Of a stretch of 10,272 nt of DNA, positions 1-7,686 are shown piece by piece. Made by a program: the position numbers and the translations under genes. This stretch comes from Bacillota bacterium (GTDB lineage Bacteria; Bacillota; Clostridia; Christensenellales; Aristaeellaceae): NCBI GenBank assembly GCA_023458835.1, contig JAEWWY010000296.1, positions 1 to 10,272 on the forward strand, in the 5' to 3' direction. The notes beneath the pieces were generated by a model that was given only the letters and a program-made list of their open reading frames with translations, had not been told where the DNA came from and made no database searches. Numbering within the stretch: position 1 is the stretch's first letter; every line of letters begins with the position of its first letter.

Positions 1-51
1 GGACGACGGGCACGCCCTGCCTCCGGCCAGGGAGGGAATATCCGGCCATAT

Positions 52-76
52 AAAAAAGGAGCAGGCTTGCCTGCCC
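52..76 (-). terminator. Candidate rho-independent terminator of the transporter-sulfatase operon
   Basis: Read on the minus strand, GCAGG and CCTGC pair around a CAAG loop. The stem is extended by one G-T and one G-C pair, and a run of six T follows within two bases. It lies about 140 bases past the sulfatase stop, in the right orientation to end that operon. The 1-213 stretch holds no other convincing gene. A short minus-strand open frame starting at 157 runs through this hairpin to the window edge, and if that frame were real the terminator call would be weakened. Confidence 0.6.
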
Positions 77-213
77 GCCCCCTGCATGCTTTTCGGTGTA
101 TAGGCCTTTGAGCCCGGTGCGCTTGTCCTTCACTTCCGCCTTGAAAGCATCAGGCATTGCCGGCCCTATCCTTCGTATTACCGTGGCGGGATATCATCCA
201 CGGCTCACCGGCG

Positions 214-1572
214 CTACTTGGAATCCGCCTTGGGCAGTATCCTCACCGCCATGCTTTCCTCGCGCAGAATGCAGGAAAGCAGCGTCTCGCGCAGGGTGCC
301 CCGAACCTGGGCAAGCGACCCTTCGCCCACCAGATTGCGGCGCTGATCGGGGTCCTGCTTCAGGTCGTACAGCTCGGCCTCCACATACACTTCGCTTGCC
401 GGCTGATGCGCATCTGTTCCTTCGGGAGCCTGAACAAAGTACAGCCAGTCCGGCGTGCGCAGCGCGCGGCCCCCGCAGGACTCGCTGACCTGTATAAATA
501 CCTCATTGTGCAGGATGGAGCCAGGCTGGTCCACCAGCTTGTGCATCGGCAGGCCGTGCATGGCCTCGGGCACAGGGATGCCCGCACAGGTGAGCAGCGT
601 CGGCGCGATGTCTATCAGGCTGGTCAGCGCGGCGACCTTGTTTCCGCCCTGAAAGCCGGGCCCGCGGGCAATCAAGGGCACATGGGTGCTGTTGTCATGG
701 CAGGAGCGCTTGTATTCACTGTTGCGCGTGCGAAAGTGGGTACCGTGGTCCGAGGTGTAAAAAATCACCGTGTTTTCATATTGTCCTGTGCGCTTGAGAA
801 GCGCCGCAATCCGGCCCACATTCTCGTCCAGCCGCTGGCAGCAGCCCAGGTAATCAGGCATCTGTTCCCGCCAGTCGCCATGGGTCCCCTGAAGGTCGCC
901 GGGCACGGGAAAATCCTTGAATCTTTCTTTGGAGCCAATCGGCCCCTCATAGCAATCCCGGTCATTCTGGTGATGGGGCTCAATGTAGGATACAAACAAG
1001 AAGAACGGCTTATCCTTAGGCTTTTCAAGGTACTCAAGCGCAAAATCGGTGGTTGCGTCGGCCCGGTAATGCGCAAATTCACGTTTGTTCATATCCCCGT
1101 CGTGCATGTAGCCGCCATAACCGTGGGAGGTAAATTCCAGCACGTCCGATGCGACCCAGTAATCCTTGTAACCGCCGCGAAGATGCGGCGGCACTGCCGA
1201 AACAGTGTAGTCAACCGTGTCCTTGCCCGGGCGGTAGGTGTACTGAGACGCCAGGTGCCACTTGCCCACATAGGCGGTTTCATACCCTGCCCGGTTAAAA
1301 TAGGAAGCGATGCCATCGGCGTTTTGGGGAAGCATGCGGTCATTTACGTGGCAGCCGATGCGCGTGGGATACAAGCCGGTCTGAATGCAGGCGCGGGCGG
1401 GCCCGCATACCGGCTGGCAGGTAAACGCGCTGTCAAAGCGGGTGCCTTCCGCGGCCAAAAGATCCAGGTTGGGCGTGAGGCAAAAATGTGCGCCCAGCGG
1501 CTGCCCGTAACAGCTTACGGTATCCCACCGCTGCTGGTCAGAGAACAGGAACAACACATTGGGTCTCTTCAT
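214..1572 (-). CDS. Cytoplasmic type I (Cys-type) sulfatase
   Basis: A 452-residue hydrolase of the alkaline phosphatase/sulfatase superfamily, expected to cleave sulfate esters or sulfamates. The signature CGPAR followed by TG is at residues 56-66. Cys56 is the residue converted to formylglycine in this family, and in anaerobes a radical-SAM maturase (anSME) does this; none is present here. Other family landmarks are SDQQRWD at 11-17 (metal ligands), GKWHL near 103-107, EPH near 198-200, TSDHG near 273-277 and the C-terminal LYDLKQDPDQ motif. The protein begins directly at the catalytic domain with no signal peptide or membrane segment, so it should act in the cytoplasm. The start at 1572 is chosen because GGAGG lies five bases upstream (1578-1582); the longer frame from 1602 lacks this. 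It is the last gene of the operon, 71 bases after the binding protein. The exact substrate cannot be read from the sequence; a sulfated saccharide is inferred from the neighbours. Confidence 0.92.
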   Translation of the reverse strand: MKRPNVLFLFSDQQRWDTVSCYGQPLGAHFCLTPNLDLLAAEGTRFDSAFTCQPVCGPARACIQTGLYPTRIGCHVNDRMLPQNADGIASYFNRAGYETAYVGKWHLASQYTYRPGKDTVDYTVSAVPPHLRGGYKDYWVASDVLEFTSHGYGGYMHDGDMNKREFAHYRADATTDFALEYLEKPKDKPFFLFVSYIEPHHQNDRDCYEGPIGSKERFKDFPVPGDLQGTHGDWREQMPDYLGCCQRLDENVGRIAALLKRTGQYENTVIFYTSDHGTHFRTRNSEYKRSCHDNSTHVPLIARGPGFQGGNKVAALTSLIDIAPTLLTCAGIPVPEAMHGLPMHKLVDQPGSILHNEVFIQVSESCGGRALRTPDWLYFVQAPEGTDAHQPASEVYVEAELYDLKQDPDQRRNLVGEGSLAQVRGTLRETLLSCILREESMAVRILPKADSK

Positions 1573-1602
1573 AAAAACCTCCGAAACCGCATTCATGGGC
1601 AA

Positions 1603-1623
1603 GGGCGGCCATTTTGGCCGCCC
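1603..1623 (-). repeat. Intercistronic 9-bp stem-loop between binding protein and sulfatase
   Basis: GGGCGGCCA and TGGCCGCCC form a perfect 9-bp inverted repeat around three bases. It starts 20 bases past the binding-protein stop and ends 20 bases before the sulfatase ribosome binding site. No T-run follows in the minus direction, so it is not a classical terminator. Stem-loops in such positions in sugar-transport operons are known to protect the upstream mRNA from 3' exonucleases or to attenuate downstream expression. Here it would favour binding protein over sulfatase, which is inference. Confidence 0.7.
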
Positions 1624-1643
1624 ATTGCGAAAAGGGGCTGCTG

Positions 1644-3146
1644 TTATTTGCCGTAATACGCGGCGTTGACCTCTTCCTCGATCTGTTTGCCGCCCATTTG
1701 ATAGAAGCGCTGCACATATTCATCATGAGCGTCCACCGGCAGGCTGCCCATCACGATCTTGGACATATACTCCACAAACAGGTTCTTGCAGGTATCCGGG
1801 TACTCAAGCATGGTCGGTGTCGTCTTCCAGTACATGTTCTTGATATATTGGCCCTCGAATGTTTCAAACGCCTTGGCCGCATCAGGCTCCATCCAGCGGC
1901 GGTCCACAACTTGGGTAAAGCGGATGGGGTTGCCCAGGCCGTATCTGTAGATCTCGTCGTAGCTGGTCAGCATGGTGATCTTGGTCTGATCCTCGTTCAG
2001 CTCAAAATGCGTGCCTTCCACGCCCACAGAGCACAGATACATGCCGCCTTCGGGATTCGCGCACCAATCCAAAAACGCCATCAGCTTATCGATGTCCTTG
2101 CACTTGGCGGAAACAGCGTGAATGTTGCCGTAGCCCGGCGCGCTTTCGCGGCGGCCGGAGAAGCCCTCAGGGCCGGTAACGGCGCGCACTGCGACCATCT
2201 GGGCACCCGGCTGCTGGCTCAAAAGCGCCGCGGTTTCAGGGTTGGATTTGGAGGTGGTGAAGGCGTTATTCTCGAACAGGCCGCCGAAGGAATTGGCCAG
2301 CTTCTGATCGCGAAGGCTGTCGTCGGTAACAAAGATATCGGGATCGATCAGCCCCTGCGCGTACCAATCCCGCAGCAGTTGCAGGGCCTGCTTTGTCTCG
2401 GGGCGGGTCGCACCCAGCACCAGCTTGCCATCCACCTCCTGCCAGAAATCAACGGCAACGCCAAAGGCGCCAAAGAAATCGTCAAACAGGGTGGACTTGG
2501 TTGCCAGCAGGCCGGTGGTATCATCCTTGCCGTTGCCGTCAGGGTCCTTTTCCTTGAACGCCTTCAAAACGGTGTACATTTCATCCAGCGTGGCGGGAAC
2601 CGTAAGGCCCAGCTTATCCAGCCAATCCTTGCGGATGGTCAGGCCGCTGGTGTTGGGGCTGTTGATCGCGCCGGGAAGATAGCCCACCGGCAGCGCGTAC
2701 ACGTGGCCATTGTAGGTTACGGCCTCCAGTTCGCTGTCGCGCATCAGGGGGCGCAGGTGGGGAAGCTTGTCCAGGTACCCTTCCAGCGGCACGATCAGGC
2801 CCTGGTCGGCAAAGTTGGTCATGTTGACCATGTTGATGGAAAAGTAATCGGGCAGCGAGTCGCTTGCGGCCAGCATGTTGATCTTGTCAAAATACGCGTC
2901 GCCGCCAATCAGGGTCACGTTAAAGTCCACGTCCGGCTGGCCGGCCTTGGCCAGCTCTTCCAGCACAAGCTGCTTGCCGGGTCCGCCGTCCGCGGGGTAC
3001 TCCGCACCCGCCCAGTTCTTATAGATGTTGAACGTGACTTTCTCGCCGCTGCCGGCGGCCAGGGCGGTGATGGGCGCCGCGAACACGCCAAGCGCCAAAA
3101 CCAGGGTCAGAACCGCGCGAAGGGGAACCTTGAGCTTCCGATGCAT
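1644..3146 (-). CDS. ABC transporter extracellular solute-binding protein (LplA-like)
   Basis: A 500-residue family 1 type binding protein that should capture a saccharide outside the cell and deliver it to the two permeases encoded just upstream. Residues 1-30 form a signal peptide: basic start (KLK, R10), hydrophobic core about 11-24, and a signal peptidase I type ALA site at 28-30. DPDGNGKDD at 201-209 is the Asp-rich loop frequently seen in the LplA-type family, and length fits that group. There is no lipobox: the first cysteine is residue 349. An in-frame TAG at 3156-3158 rules out an upstream start that could supply one. A ribosome binding site (AAAGGTAGG) precedes the ATG by about eight bases. 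The gene follows the LplC-like permease by 30 bases. Function as a binding protein is secure, while ligand is unknown; a sulfated glycan is inferred from the sulfatase that follows. Confidence 0.93.
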   Translation of the reverse strand: MHRKLKVPLRAVLTLVLALGVFAAPITALAAGSGEKVTFNIYKNWAGAEYPADGGPGKQLVLEELAKAGQPDVDFNVTLIGGDAYFDKINMLAASDSLPDYFSINMVNMTNFADQGLIVPLEGYLDKLPHLRPLMRDSELEAVTYNGHVYALPVGYLPGAINSPNTSGLTIRKDWLDKLGLTVPATLDEMYTVLKAFKEKDPDGNGKDDTTGLLATKSTLFDDFFGAFGVAVDFWQEVDGKLVLGATRPETKQALQLLRDWYAQGLIDPDIFVTDDSLRDQKLANSFGGLFENNAFTTSKSNPETAALLSQQPGAQMVAVRAVTGPEGFSGRRESAPGYGNIHAVSAKCKDIDKLMAFLDWCANPEGGMYLCSVGVEGTHFELNEDQTKITMLTSYDEIYRYGLGNPIRFTQVVDRRWMEPDAAKAFETFEGQYIKNMYWKTTPTMLEYPDTCKNLFVEYMSKIVMGSLPVDAHDEYVQRFYQMGGKQIEEEVNAAYYGK

Positions 3147-3176
3147 AATCTGTACCTACCTTTCGCAAAATGGGGT

Positions 3177-4043
3177 TTATCCTTTGACCGAACCGATCAT
3201 TACGCCCTTCACAAAATACTTTTGCAGGCACGGGTAGGCGCAGACAACCGGCAGGATCGTTACAATAATGGTGGCGCCTACCACCGATTCCACCGCGGCC
3301 TTCGCGCCCTCGCCGGTTTGGCGGGAAATGATCTGGCCATCGATGACCTGGCGCACGTAAAGGGGGAGGGTGAAGCGTGCGCGCTCGTTGATGTAGATCA
3401 GCGGGCCCTGGAAATTATTCCACGACGCCACGACAATCCATAGCGCGATGGTGGCCAAAACCGCCTTGGAAAGAGGAAGAATGATTTGAAAGAATATCCT
3501 GAGCGGGCTGGCGCCGTCAATAAACGCGGCCTCCTCCAGCTCTTGCGGCAGAGTGGAAAAAAAGTTTTTCATGATGATGGTGTTATACGGCGTGACCGCC
3601 ACCGGCAGAATCAGCGCCCACAGCGAATCCGTCAGCCCCAGGCTATGGATCATCAAATAGGTGGGGATCAGCCCGCCGTTGAAAATCATGCAGAACGTAA
3701 CCAGGAAGGACAGCGTCCTGCCGCCCATAAGCTGACGCTTTGCCAGCGGATAGGCCAGCATGGCTGATGTCAGGGTGCCCAGGAGCGTAGTGAGCACCGC
3801 GCAGAAAATACTGTTTTTATAGGCGGTCCACACAAACACGTTTTTCAGCACCATGCTGTATGCCTCAAACGTGAACCGGCGCGGCAAGAGAAACACGCCG
3901 CCGCGGGTGGCCTCGGTGCCCGCGCTCAGGGAGATGCATACCTCATGCCAGAACGGGTAAAACATCGCCAGCGCAATGATGATCAGCAGCGCGCCGTTTA
4001 TGTAACCGAAGATGGCGTGGCCCGGGGCTCCTCTTTTCCACAT
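3177..4043 (-). CDS. Carbohydrate ABC transporter permease (LplC/MalG-like)
   Basis: A 288-residue integral membrane subunit forming half of the transport channel with the LplB-like partner. Hydrophobic segments are visible near residues 13-35, 77-99, 112-132, 138-155, 193-210 and 250-270. The permease loop that docks the ATPase is clear: EEAAFIDGASP at 170-180, then IILP at 187-190. The ending KGVMIGSVKG is typical of LplC-type permeases of Firmicutes. A strong AAGGGGG ribosome binding site lies upstream of ATG 4043, and the gene begins 15 bases after the LplB-like stop, so the two are co-translated in one operon. No ATPase gene is nearby; related Firmicute systems use a shared, distantly encoded ATPase such as MsmX. 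Confidence 0.95.
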   Translation of the reverse strand: MWKRGAPGHAIFGYINGALLIIIALAMFYPFWHEVCISLSAGTEATRGGVFLLPRRFTFEAYSMVLKNVFVWTAYKNSIFCAVLTTLLGTLTSAMLAYPLAKRQLMGGRTLSFLVTFCMIFNGGLIPTYLMIHSLGLTDSLWALILPVAVTPYNTIIMKNFFSTLPQELEEAAFIDGASPLRIFFQIILPLSKAVLATIALWIVVASWNNFQGPLIYINERARFTLPLYVRQVIDGQIISRQTGEGAKAAVESVVGATIIVTILPVVCAYPCLQKYFVKGVMIGSVKG

Positions 4044-4058
4044 GGTTTTGCTTCCCCC

Positions 4059-5006
4059 TTACCATACGCCATTTTGATCCAGCTTGCGTGACACCGTATT
4101 GGATATGCTGACCAGCAGCAAGCCGATAAAGGACTGGAACAGCCCCGCCGCCGCCGCAAAGGAAAAGCGGCCCTGGGTTAACCCGTAACGGTACACAAAC
4201 GTATCCAGAACATCACCCACGTCCATCACCGCAGGGGTTTGCAGCACATACAGTTGGTCAAACCCGGCCATAAGCATGCTGCCGGTACGCAGGATAAGCA
4301 TCACCACCACCGTACCGGTAATGGCCGGCAGCGTAATATGCCGGATTTTTTGGAACCGTCCCGCTCCGTCCACCGTAGCCGCCTCGTACAGATCCGGGCT
4401 GATGCCGCTAATGGCCGCCAAATACACCACCGTACCCCAGCCGGCTTCCTTCCAGATGTCTGTAAGCACCACCAGCAAGCGGAAATTGCGCGCCTCCAGC
4501 AGCGGGTTTTTGGCAATGCCAAAAGCGCCCAGAATGCCGACGGATGGGGAAAGGATGGTCATCATCAGCCCCCCAATAACCACCCAGGAGATAAAATGGG
4601 GCAGGTAAATCACGGTTTGTACCGTGCGCTTGAGCGCGCCATATTTCACCTCGTTGAGCATGATGGCAATGATGATGGGCGCCGGAAATCCGAACGCCAG
4701 CTTAAGCAGTGAAATCCAGATGGTGTTGCCCAAAACCTGCGTGAATTGCGGGTTGGAAAACAGCATATTGAGCCACTTCATGCCCACCCATTGCCCGCCA
4801 AACAGCCCGGTGGACAGCTTATAGTCTCTAAAGGCGATCAAGGCTCCGGCCATGGGCACATAGCGGAACAGCGCCAGCAGCGCCAGGCCGGGGAGCATCA
4901 ACAGATAGTAGTACTTATGTACGGCAAAGTTCGCCCGAAAGGACCTCCATCTGCCCGCGGCGCGGGAGGGTCTTTGGCCGGCATAAAACACTGGCCTTGT
5001 GTTCAT
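4059..5006 (-). CDS. Carbohydrate ABC transporter permease (LplB/MalF-like)
   Basis: A 315-residue membrane permease, first gene of the operon and partner of the LplC-like subunit. A cytoplasmic basic N-terminus is followed by a first membrane segment near residues 33-55. Further hydrophobic segments lie near 95-117, 138-153, 178-200, 230-247 and 284-303. The ATPase-docking loop reads DLYEAATVDGAG at 205-216 with ITLP at 224-227. Residues 31-61, with KYYYLLMLPG, RYVPM and IAFRDYK, match the usual LplB-type N-terminus. I place the start at 5006 because GGAGG (5012-5016) sits five bases before this ATG; the longer GTG frame from 5021 would run through that ribosome binding site. The promoter should lie in the divergent region to the right. 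Confidence 0.95.
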   Translation of the reverse strand: MNTRPVFYAGQRPSRAAGRWRSFRANFAVHKYYYLLMLPGLALLALFRYVPMAGALIAFRDYKLSTGLFGGQWVGMKWLNMLFSNPQFTQVLGNTIWISLLKLAFGFPAPIIIAIMLNEVKYGALKRTVQTVIYLPHFISWVVIGGLMMTILSPSVGILGAFGIAKNPLLEARNFRLLVVLTDIWKEAGWGTVVYLAAISGISPDLYEAATVDGAGRFQKIRHITLPAITGTVVVMLILRTGSMLMAGFDQLYVLQTPAVMDVGDVLDTFVYRYGLTQGRFSFAAAAGLFQSFIGLLLVSISNTVSRKLDQNGVW

Positions 5007-5070
5007 GCGCACCTCCATCACAATACGATGCGTAACGCCGGCAGACTCGCTCCGCTGCCTTCCATGTTAT

Positions 5071-5259
5071 AGTGATTGTAATGGAACCGTATATACCAAA
5101 CAATCCTTGAAAGTGATTTCTTTGAATTTTTGCCCTTTTGATGGCCTCTGATGAAAATGATACTTTTTGTCCATGGTTATGGCGCCGCAAGGTTACTTAT
5201 TGGATACCGCGTCCGCCATATTTTTTTTACCGGCGGCTCTTAGACGGCTCAGAGTGATT
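5071..5259 (+). repeat. Three direct copies of AGTGATT in the control region
   Basis: AGTGATT occurs at 5071-5077, 5112-5118 and 5253-5259. The last two share an eighth base (AGTGATTT). The first overlaps the leftward TATAAC hexamer by one base, and the third lies inside the spacer of the inverted repeat. Half-sites of AraC-family regulators are often short direct repeats, so these are candidate binding sites. The repeat is short and chance is possible. Confidence 0.35.
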
Positions 5260-5268
5260 TTCCGTCTA
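5241..5268. promoter_or_regulatory. Operator-like inverted repeat TAGACGG-N14-CCGTCTA
   Basis: Seven bases (5241-5247) are repeated perfectly in inverted form (5262-5268) across a 14-base spacer. The element ends 31 bases before the -35 hexamer of the regulator's own promoter and is well upstream of the leftward operon, a position suited to autoregulation or a shared operator. It has no downstream T-run on the plus strand, so a terminator is unlikely. Which protein binds is inference. Confidence 0.4.
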
Positions 5269-5299
5269 TTGCGCAACCCGTTCCCTGCGCACGCCATGC

Positions 5300-5328
5300 T
5301 GGTCATTTGTTTGGGTTTATGATATAAT
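5300..5328 (+). promoter_or_regulatory. Sigma-A type promoter with extended -10 for the AraC-family gene
   Basis: TGGTCA (5300-5305, four of six consensus bases) is followed after 17 bases by a perfect TATAAT (5323-5328). TGA directly before the -10 gives the extended TGn element. Transcription would begin near 5335, about 38 bases before the ATG, leaving room for the GAGGAG ribosome binding site at 5357-5362. Confidence 0.75.
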
Positions 5329-5373
5329 CCGCCCATCAGAAAGCATGGGGTAACGTGAGGAGAAGTGAATCAT

Positions 5374-7536
5374 ATGCGCAAGCGGCAGCCTGAAAGCCGT
5401 TCGTTGCACCGGTTTTTGGCGCGATATATCAAGCTGCTTGTGCTGGCATTCGCAGGATACCTGGTATTCTTTTTTGGCATCTCCACCGTTATGGAATATC
5501 AGGTGCTGCGCAAAAGACAAGAGACCAGCGCCTTGAACGCGAAGGTGTACATGGACACCATCCTGACGCATATCACACAGACCAGCTACCTGATACGCAG
5601 CAATGAAGCGGTCAATAAGCTGATGTATGCCCCCATGACCGCGGCCATCGACGACTATGTGCAGGCCTATCGGGAGATCAACCGCCAAGTGACGCAGATT
5701 GATCTGCTGGATTCCTGTTATGTGTACCTGATTCCCGTACAAACCGTGCTGGCCTCCAGCTACGGCAAAGCGCCCATCGACAAGTTCTATGACCGGGAAT
5801 TGCTCGGCACGCTGATGCAACTGCCCGGCGTTTCCTACCTTGCCCATGTACCCAAGGGGATCAGCGCGCCCGCCGGCGCCGATTATTTGGTGCAGGCCAT
5901 CCGCTACGCCACCACCATCCGCAACAACGCGGGAATGGTGTGTATGAACCTCTCCAGACCCAGGCTGGAGCAGAAGCTGCGCACATTTGTAGCGCCAGGC
6001 TGGCAAATCCGGATGCTGACCGGCGATACGGTTCTATTGGGTGGGCGGGATGACAGCCCGGCGCCTTCCCGTTACTTTCTGTCCTCTGTCGACCTGAACC
6101 ATAGTGGTCTGCGCCTGGCGGTTGCCATCGACAAGTGGGATTTTTGCAAGGATATGGCGGCACGTTTTCTGCGCGATTCGTTGCTGTTTGTGGCCTTTGC
6201 GCTCATCGTGGGCTTTTTGCTGTCGGTTTTGCTCTCCTCCTTTAACAATACGTTCCGTTCGCTGGTCATGCAACTGGCGGGCTACTATTCCCGCCAGGCA
6301 TCAGATTTGGGATTGCAGGATTTGAATTTCTACTTTGGCCGGCTGGTGGATGACAACCGGACGTATGCCGCCCGTTTGGATGAGACTGCTCACGTCGTGC
6401 GCGATAAGCTGCTGACCGACTTGCTGATGGGCAGAATTGTCGATGAGGATGAGCATGATAAGCTGTCGGAGTATATGGACATCCGCTTCCCCCACGGCCG
6501 GTTTATGGCAGCGTGCATTGACTTGGATGGGCGGGATACCGCTGCCGAACCCGGTGAAATCCTGCGCGCCAAGGCCGTCATCAAAGAAACGCTGGAACGC
6601 CGGCATGACCTTATCGCTTTTGTCGTGCCGGAATGTGATGACGTGGTGGGGGTGGTCATCAATTTTGAAGGATCACCGGAGGCGCTGCAAACCAAGCTGG
6701 GGCAAATCATCGAGTCGCTGCGCTGCGGGTTTGGCGATGAAATCAACCTGTTCGCCTCCTTCAGCAAGCCTGTGGCGCTGGACGAGCTGGCCGACGCCTT
6801 CTCCAAGGCGAGGCTGAACCTGAACCGGAAGTATTTTCTGGAAGAGGCCTGCGTTCAGTTTGACGACACGCCCGATCTGCCCCAGGACAGCCTGCTTGCT
6901 CCCCGTTTGGCGCAAATGGTTCGCGCCGCGGTCGCCACGCAATCCTTTGGCGCTGTTTACCAGCAAACCCGCGCTATAGCCTCCCTTGTCCAGCAGGGTG
7001 ACGAGCAAGCGTTTCACCGTTACCGCGCTACGCTGATCGTGCTTTGCGGGGTAGCGCTGGACCATGTGGGCGCCGGCAGCAAGCCGGGCCGGCTCCGGCA
7101 GCATGCCGCCTCTATGGCCGCGCTGGCCCAGGCGGAAAGCATAGACGGCGTCAGTGCCGCGTTTGCCGCGTTTTTGAGCAGCCTGGCCGATGATGTGGCG
7201 CAGCGGAGCAAGCCATACAGCGTGAACCAGTATGTCGTCAACGCGGTGGATTTTATCTCCGGAGCCTATGACCAAGACCTCTCGGTTGGGCGCATTGCCG
7301 GGCAACTGAACCTGAACGTCAAGTATTTCAGCCGCCTGTTCAAAGAGCATACGGGCATGACGGTGATGCAATTTCTGTCCGATATCCGGATGCAGCGCGC
7401 GGCCGAGCTGTTGAAAGAAACCTCGCTTTCCGTCCGGGAGATCGGCGAACGGGTTGGCATCCCCGACAGCCGCAGCTTTATCCGCCACTTCAAGCGCCAC
7501 TTCGGGACGACCCCCGGCGCTTTTCGTTCCCGCTGA
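5374..7536 (+). CDS. Membrane-spanning AraC-family transcriptional regulator
   Basis: A 720-residue single-protein receptor and transcription factor. After a basic N-terminus there is a membrane segment near residues 21-42, an external domain of about 225 residues, and a second membrane segment near 269-291. A cytoplasmic linker follows, and the AraC/XylS double helix-turn-helix domain occupies about 620-720 (LSVGRIAGQLNLNVKYFSRL, then SVREIGERVGIPDSRSFIRH and the closing FKRHFGTTPGAFR). This layout recurs beside LplABC-type sugar transporters in Firmicutes, where the outer domain is thought to sense the substrate or loaded binding protein. It is divergent from the transporter operon, so it most likely activates it. 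ATG 5374 is preferred: the AGGAG at 5358-5362 is 11 bases away, whereas the in-frame GTG at 5365 is only two bases from it. No kinase or receiver domain is visible. Confidence 0.93.
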   Translation: MRKRQPESRSLHRFLARYIKLLVLAFAGYLVFFFGISTVMEYQVLRKRQETSALNAKVYMDTILTHITQTSYLIRSNEAVNKLMYAPMTAAIDDYVQAYREINRQVTQIDLLDSCYVYLIPVQTVLASSYGKAPIDKFYDRELLGTLMQLPGVSYLAHVPKGISAPAGADYLVQAIRYATTIRNNAGMVCMNLSRPRLEQKLRTFVAPGWQIRMLTGDTVLLGGRDDSPAPSRYFLSSVDLNHSGLRLAVAIDKWDFCKDMAARFLRDSLLFVAFALIVGFLLSVLLSSFNNTFRSLVMQLAGYYSRQASDLGLQDLNFYFGRLVDDNRTYAARLDETAHVVRDKLLTDLLMGRIVDEDEHDKLSEYMDIRFPHGRFMAACIDLDGRDTAAEPGEILRAKAVIKETLERRHDLIAFVVPECDDVVGVVINFEGSPEALQTKLGQIIESLRCGFGDEINLFASFSKPVALDELADAFSKARLNLNRKYFLEEACVQFDDTPDLPQDSLLAPRLAQMVRAAVATQSFGAVYQQTRAIASLVQQGDEQAFHRYRATLIVLCGVALDHVGAGSKPGRLRQHAASMAALAQAESIDGVSAAFAAFLSSLADDVAQRSKPYSVNQYVVNAVDFISGAYDQDLSVGRIAGQLNLNVKYFSRLFKEHTGMTVMQFLSDIRMQRAAELLKETSLSVREIGERVGIPDSRSFIRHFKRHFGTTPGAFRSR

Positions 7537-7657
7537 CGCGGGTGGAGAAGGCTGGCGAAACAAATGATGGGGGCAACGCCTCCTATAGGCTTCTTTTGAA
7601 AAGCGCCGTCGGGCGCAGCGAGACTGAGGATTATAGTGTGCAAACAATTTGCTCCCC

Positions 7658-7686
7658 TTCACCTGTGCATCCCGGTATGCTATAAT
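7658..7686 (+). promoter_or_regulatory. Promoter with extended -10 upstream of the HAD phosphatase gene
   Basis: TTCACC (7658-7663, four of six consensus bases) and a perfect TATAAT (7681-7686) are separated by 17 bases, with TGC forming the extended -10. The predicted start near 7693 leaves a short leader containing AGGGGG (7711-7716) before ATG 7726. This makes the downstream gene an independent unit from the AraC-family gene, which ends 121 bases earlier. The rest of the 7537-7725 gap shows only small hairpins. Confidence 0.72.

Larger units (their letters stand above)
5007..5373. promoter_or_regulatory. Divergent control region between transporter operon and AraC regulator
   Basis: This 367-base gap separates the leftward operon from the rightward regulator gene and must hold both promoters. 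It is visibly more AT-rich than the flanking genes, with an eight-T run at 5221-5228. For the leftward operon I see a TATAAC -10-like hexamer (5066-5071 read on the minus strand) but no good -35 at normal spacing, as expected for an activator-dependent promoter. It also contains a TAGACGG/CCGTCTA inverted repeat, three AGTGATT copies and a TTGCGCAA palindrome (5269-5276). AraC-type activators usually bind such gaps. No long open frame in it resembles a gene. Confidence 0.7.

Noticed and set aside
1..157. Minus-strand open frame starting at ATG 155-157 (MPDAFKAEVKDK...) that stays open to the window edge, with a purine-rich stretch upstream
   Set aside because: It runs straight through the hairpin and T-run read as the operon terminator, is cut by the window edge, and matches no protein I recognise. 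A real partial small gene cannot be excluded.
157..1656. Long plus-strand open frame across the sulfatase gene, and a similar one at 1614-3443 across the binding protein
   Set aside because: Both are shadows produced by high GC in the reverse frame. The minus-strand products carry complete family motifs and ribosome binding sites; these do not.
7569..7616. Small hairpins after the AraC-family gene: GGGGGC/GCCTCC, GCCT/AGGC followed by TTCTTTT, and GCGCC/GGCGC
   Set aside because: Stems are four to six pairs; the first two are mutually exclusive, and the most stable one lacks a T-run. None is a convincing terminator.
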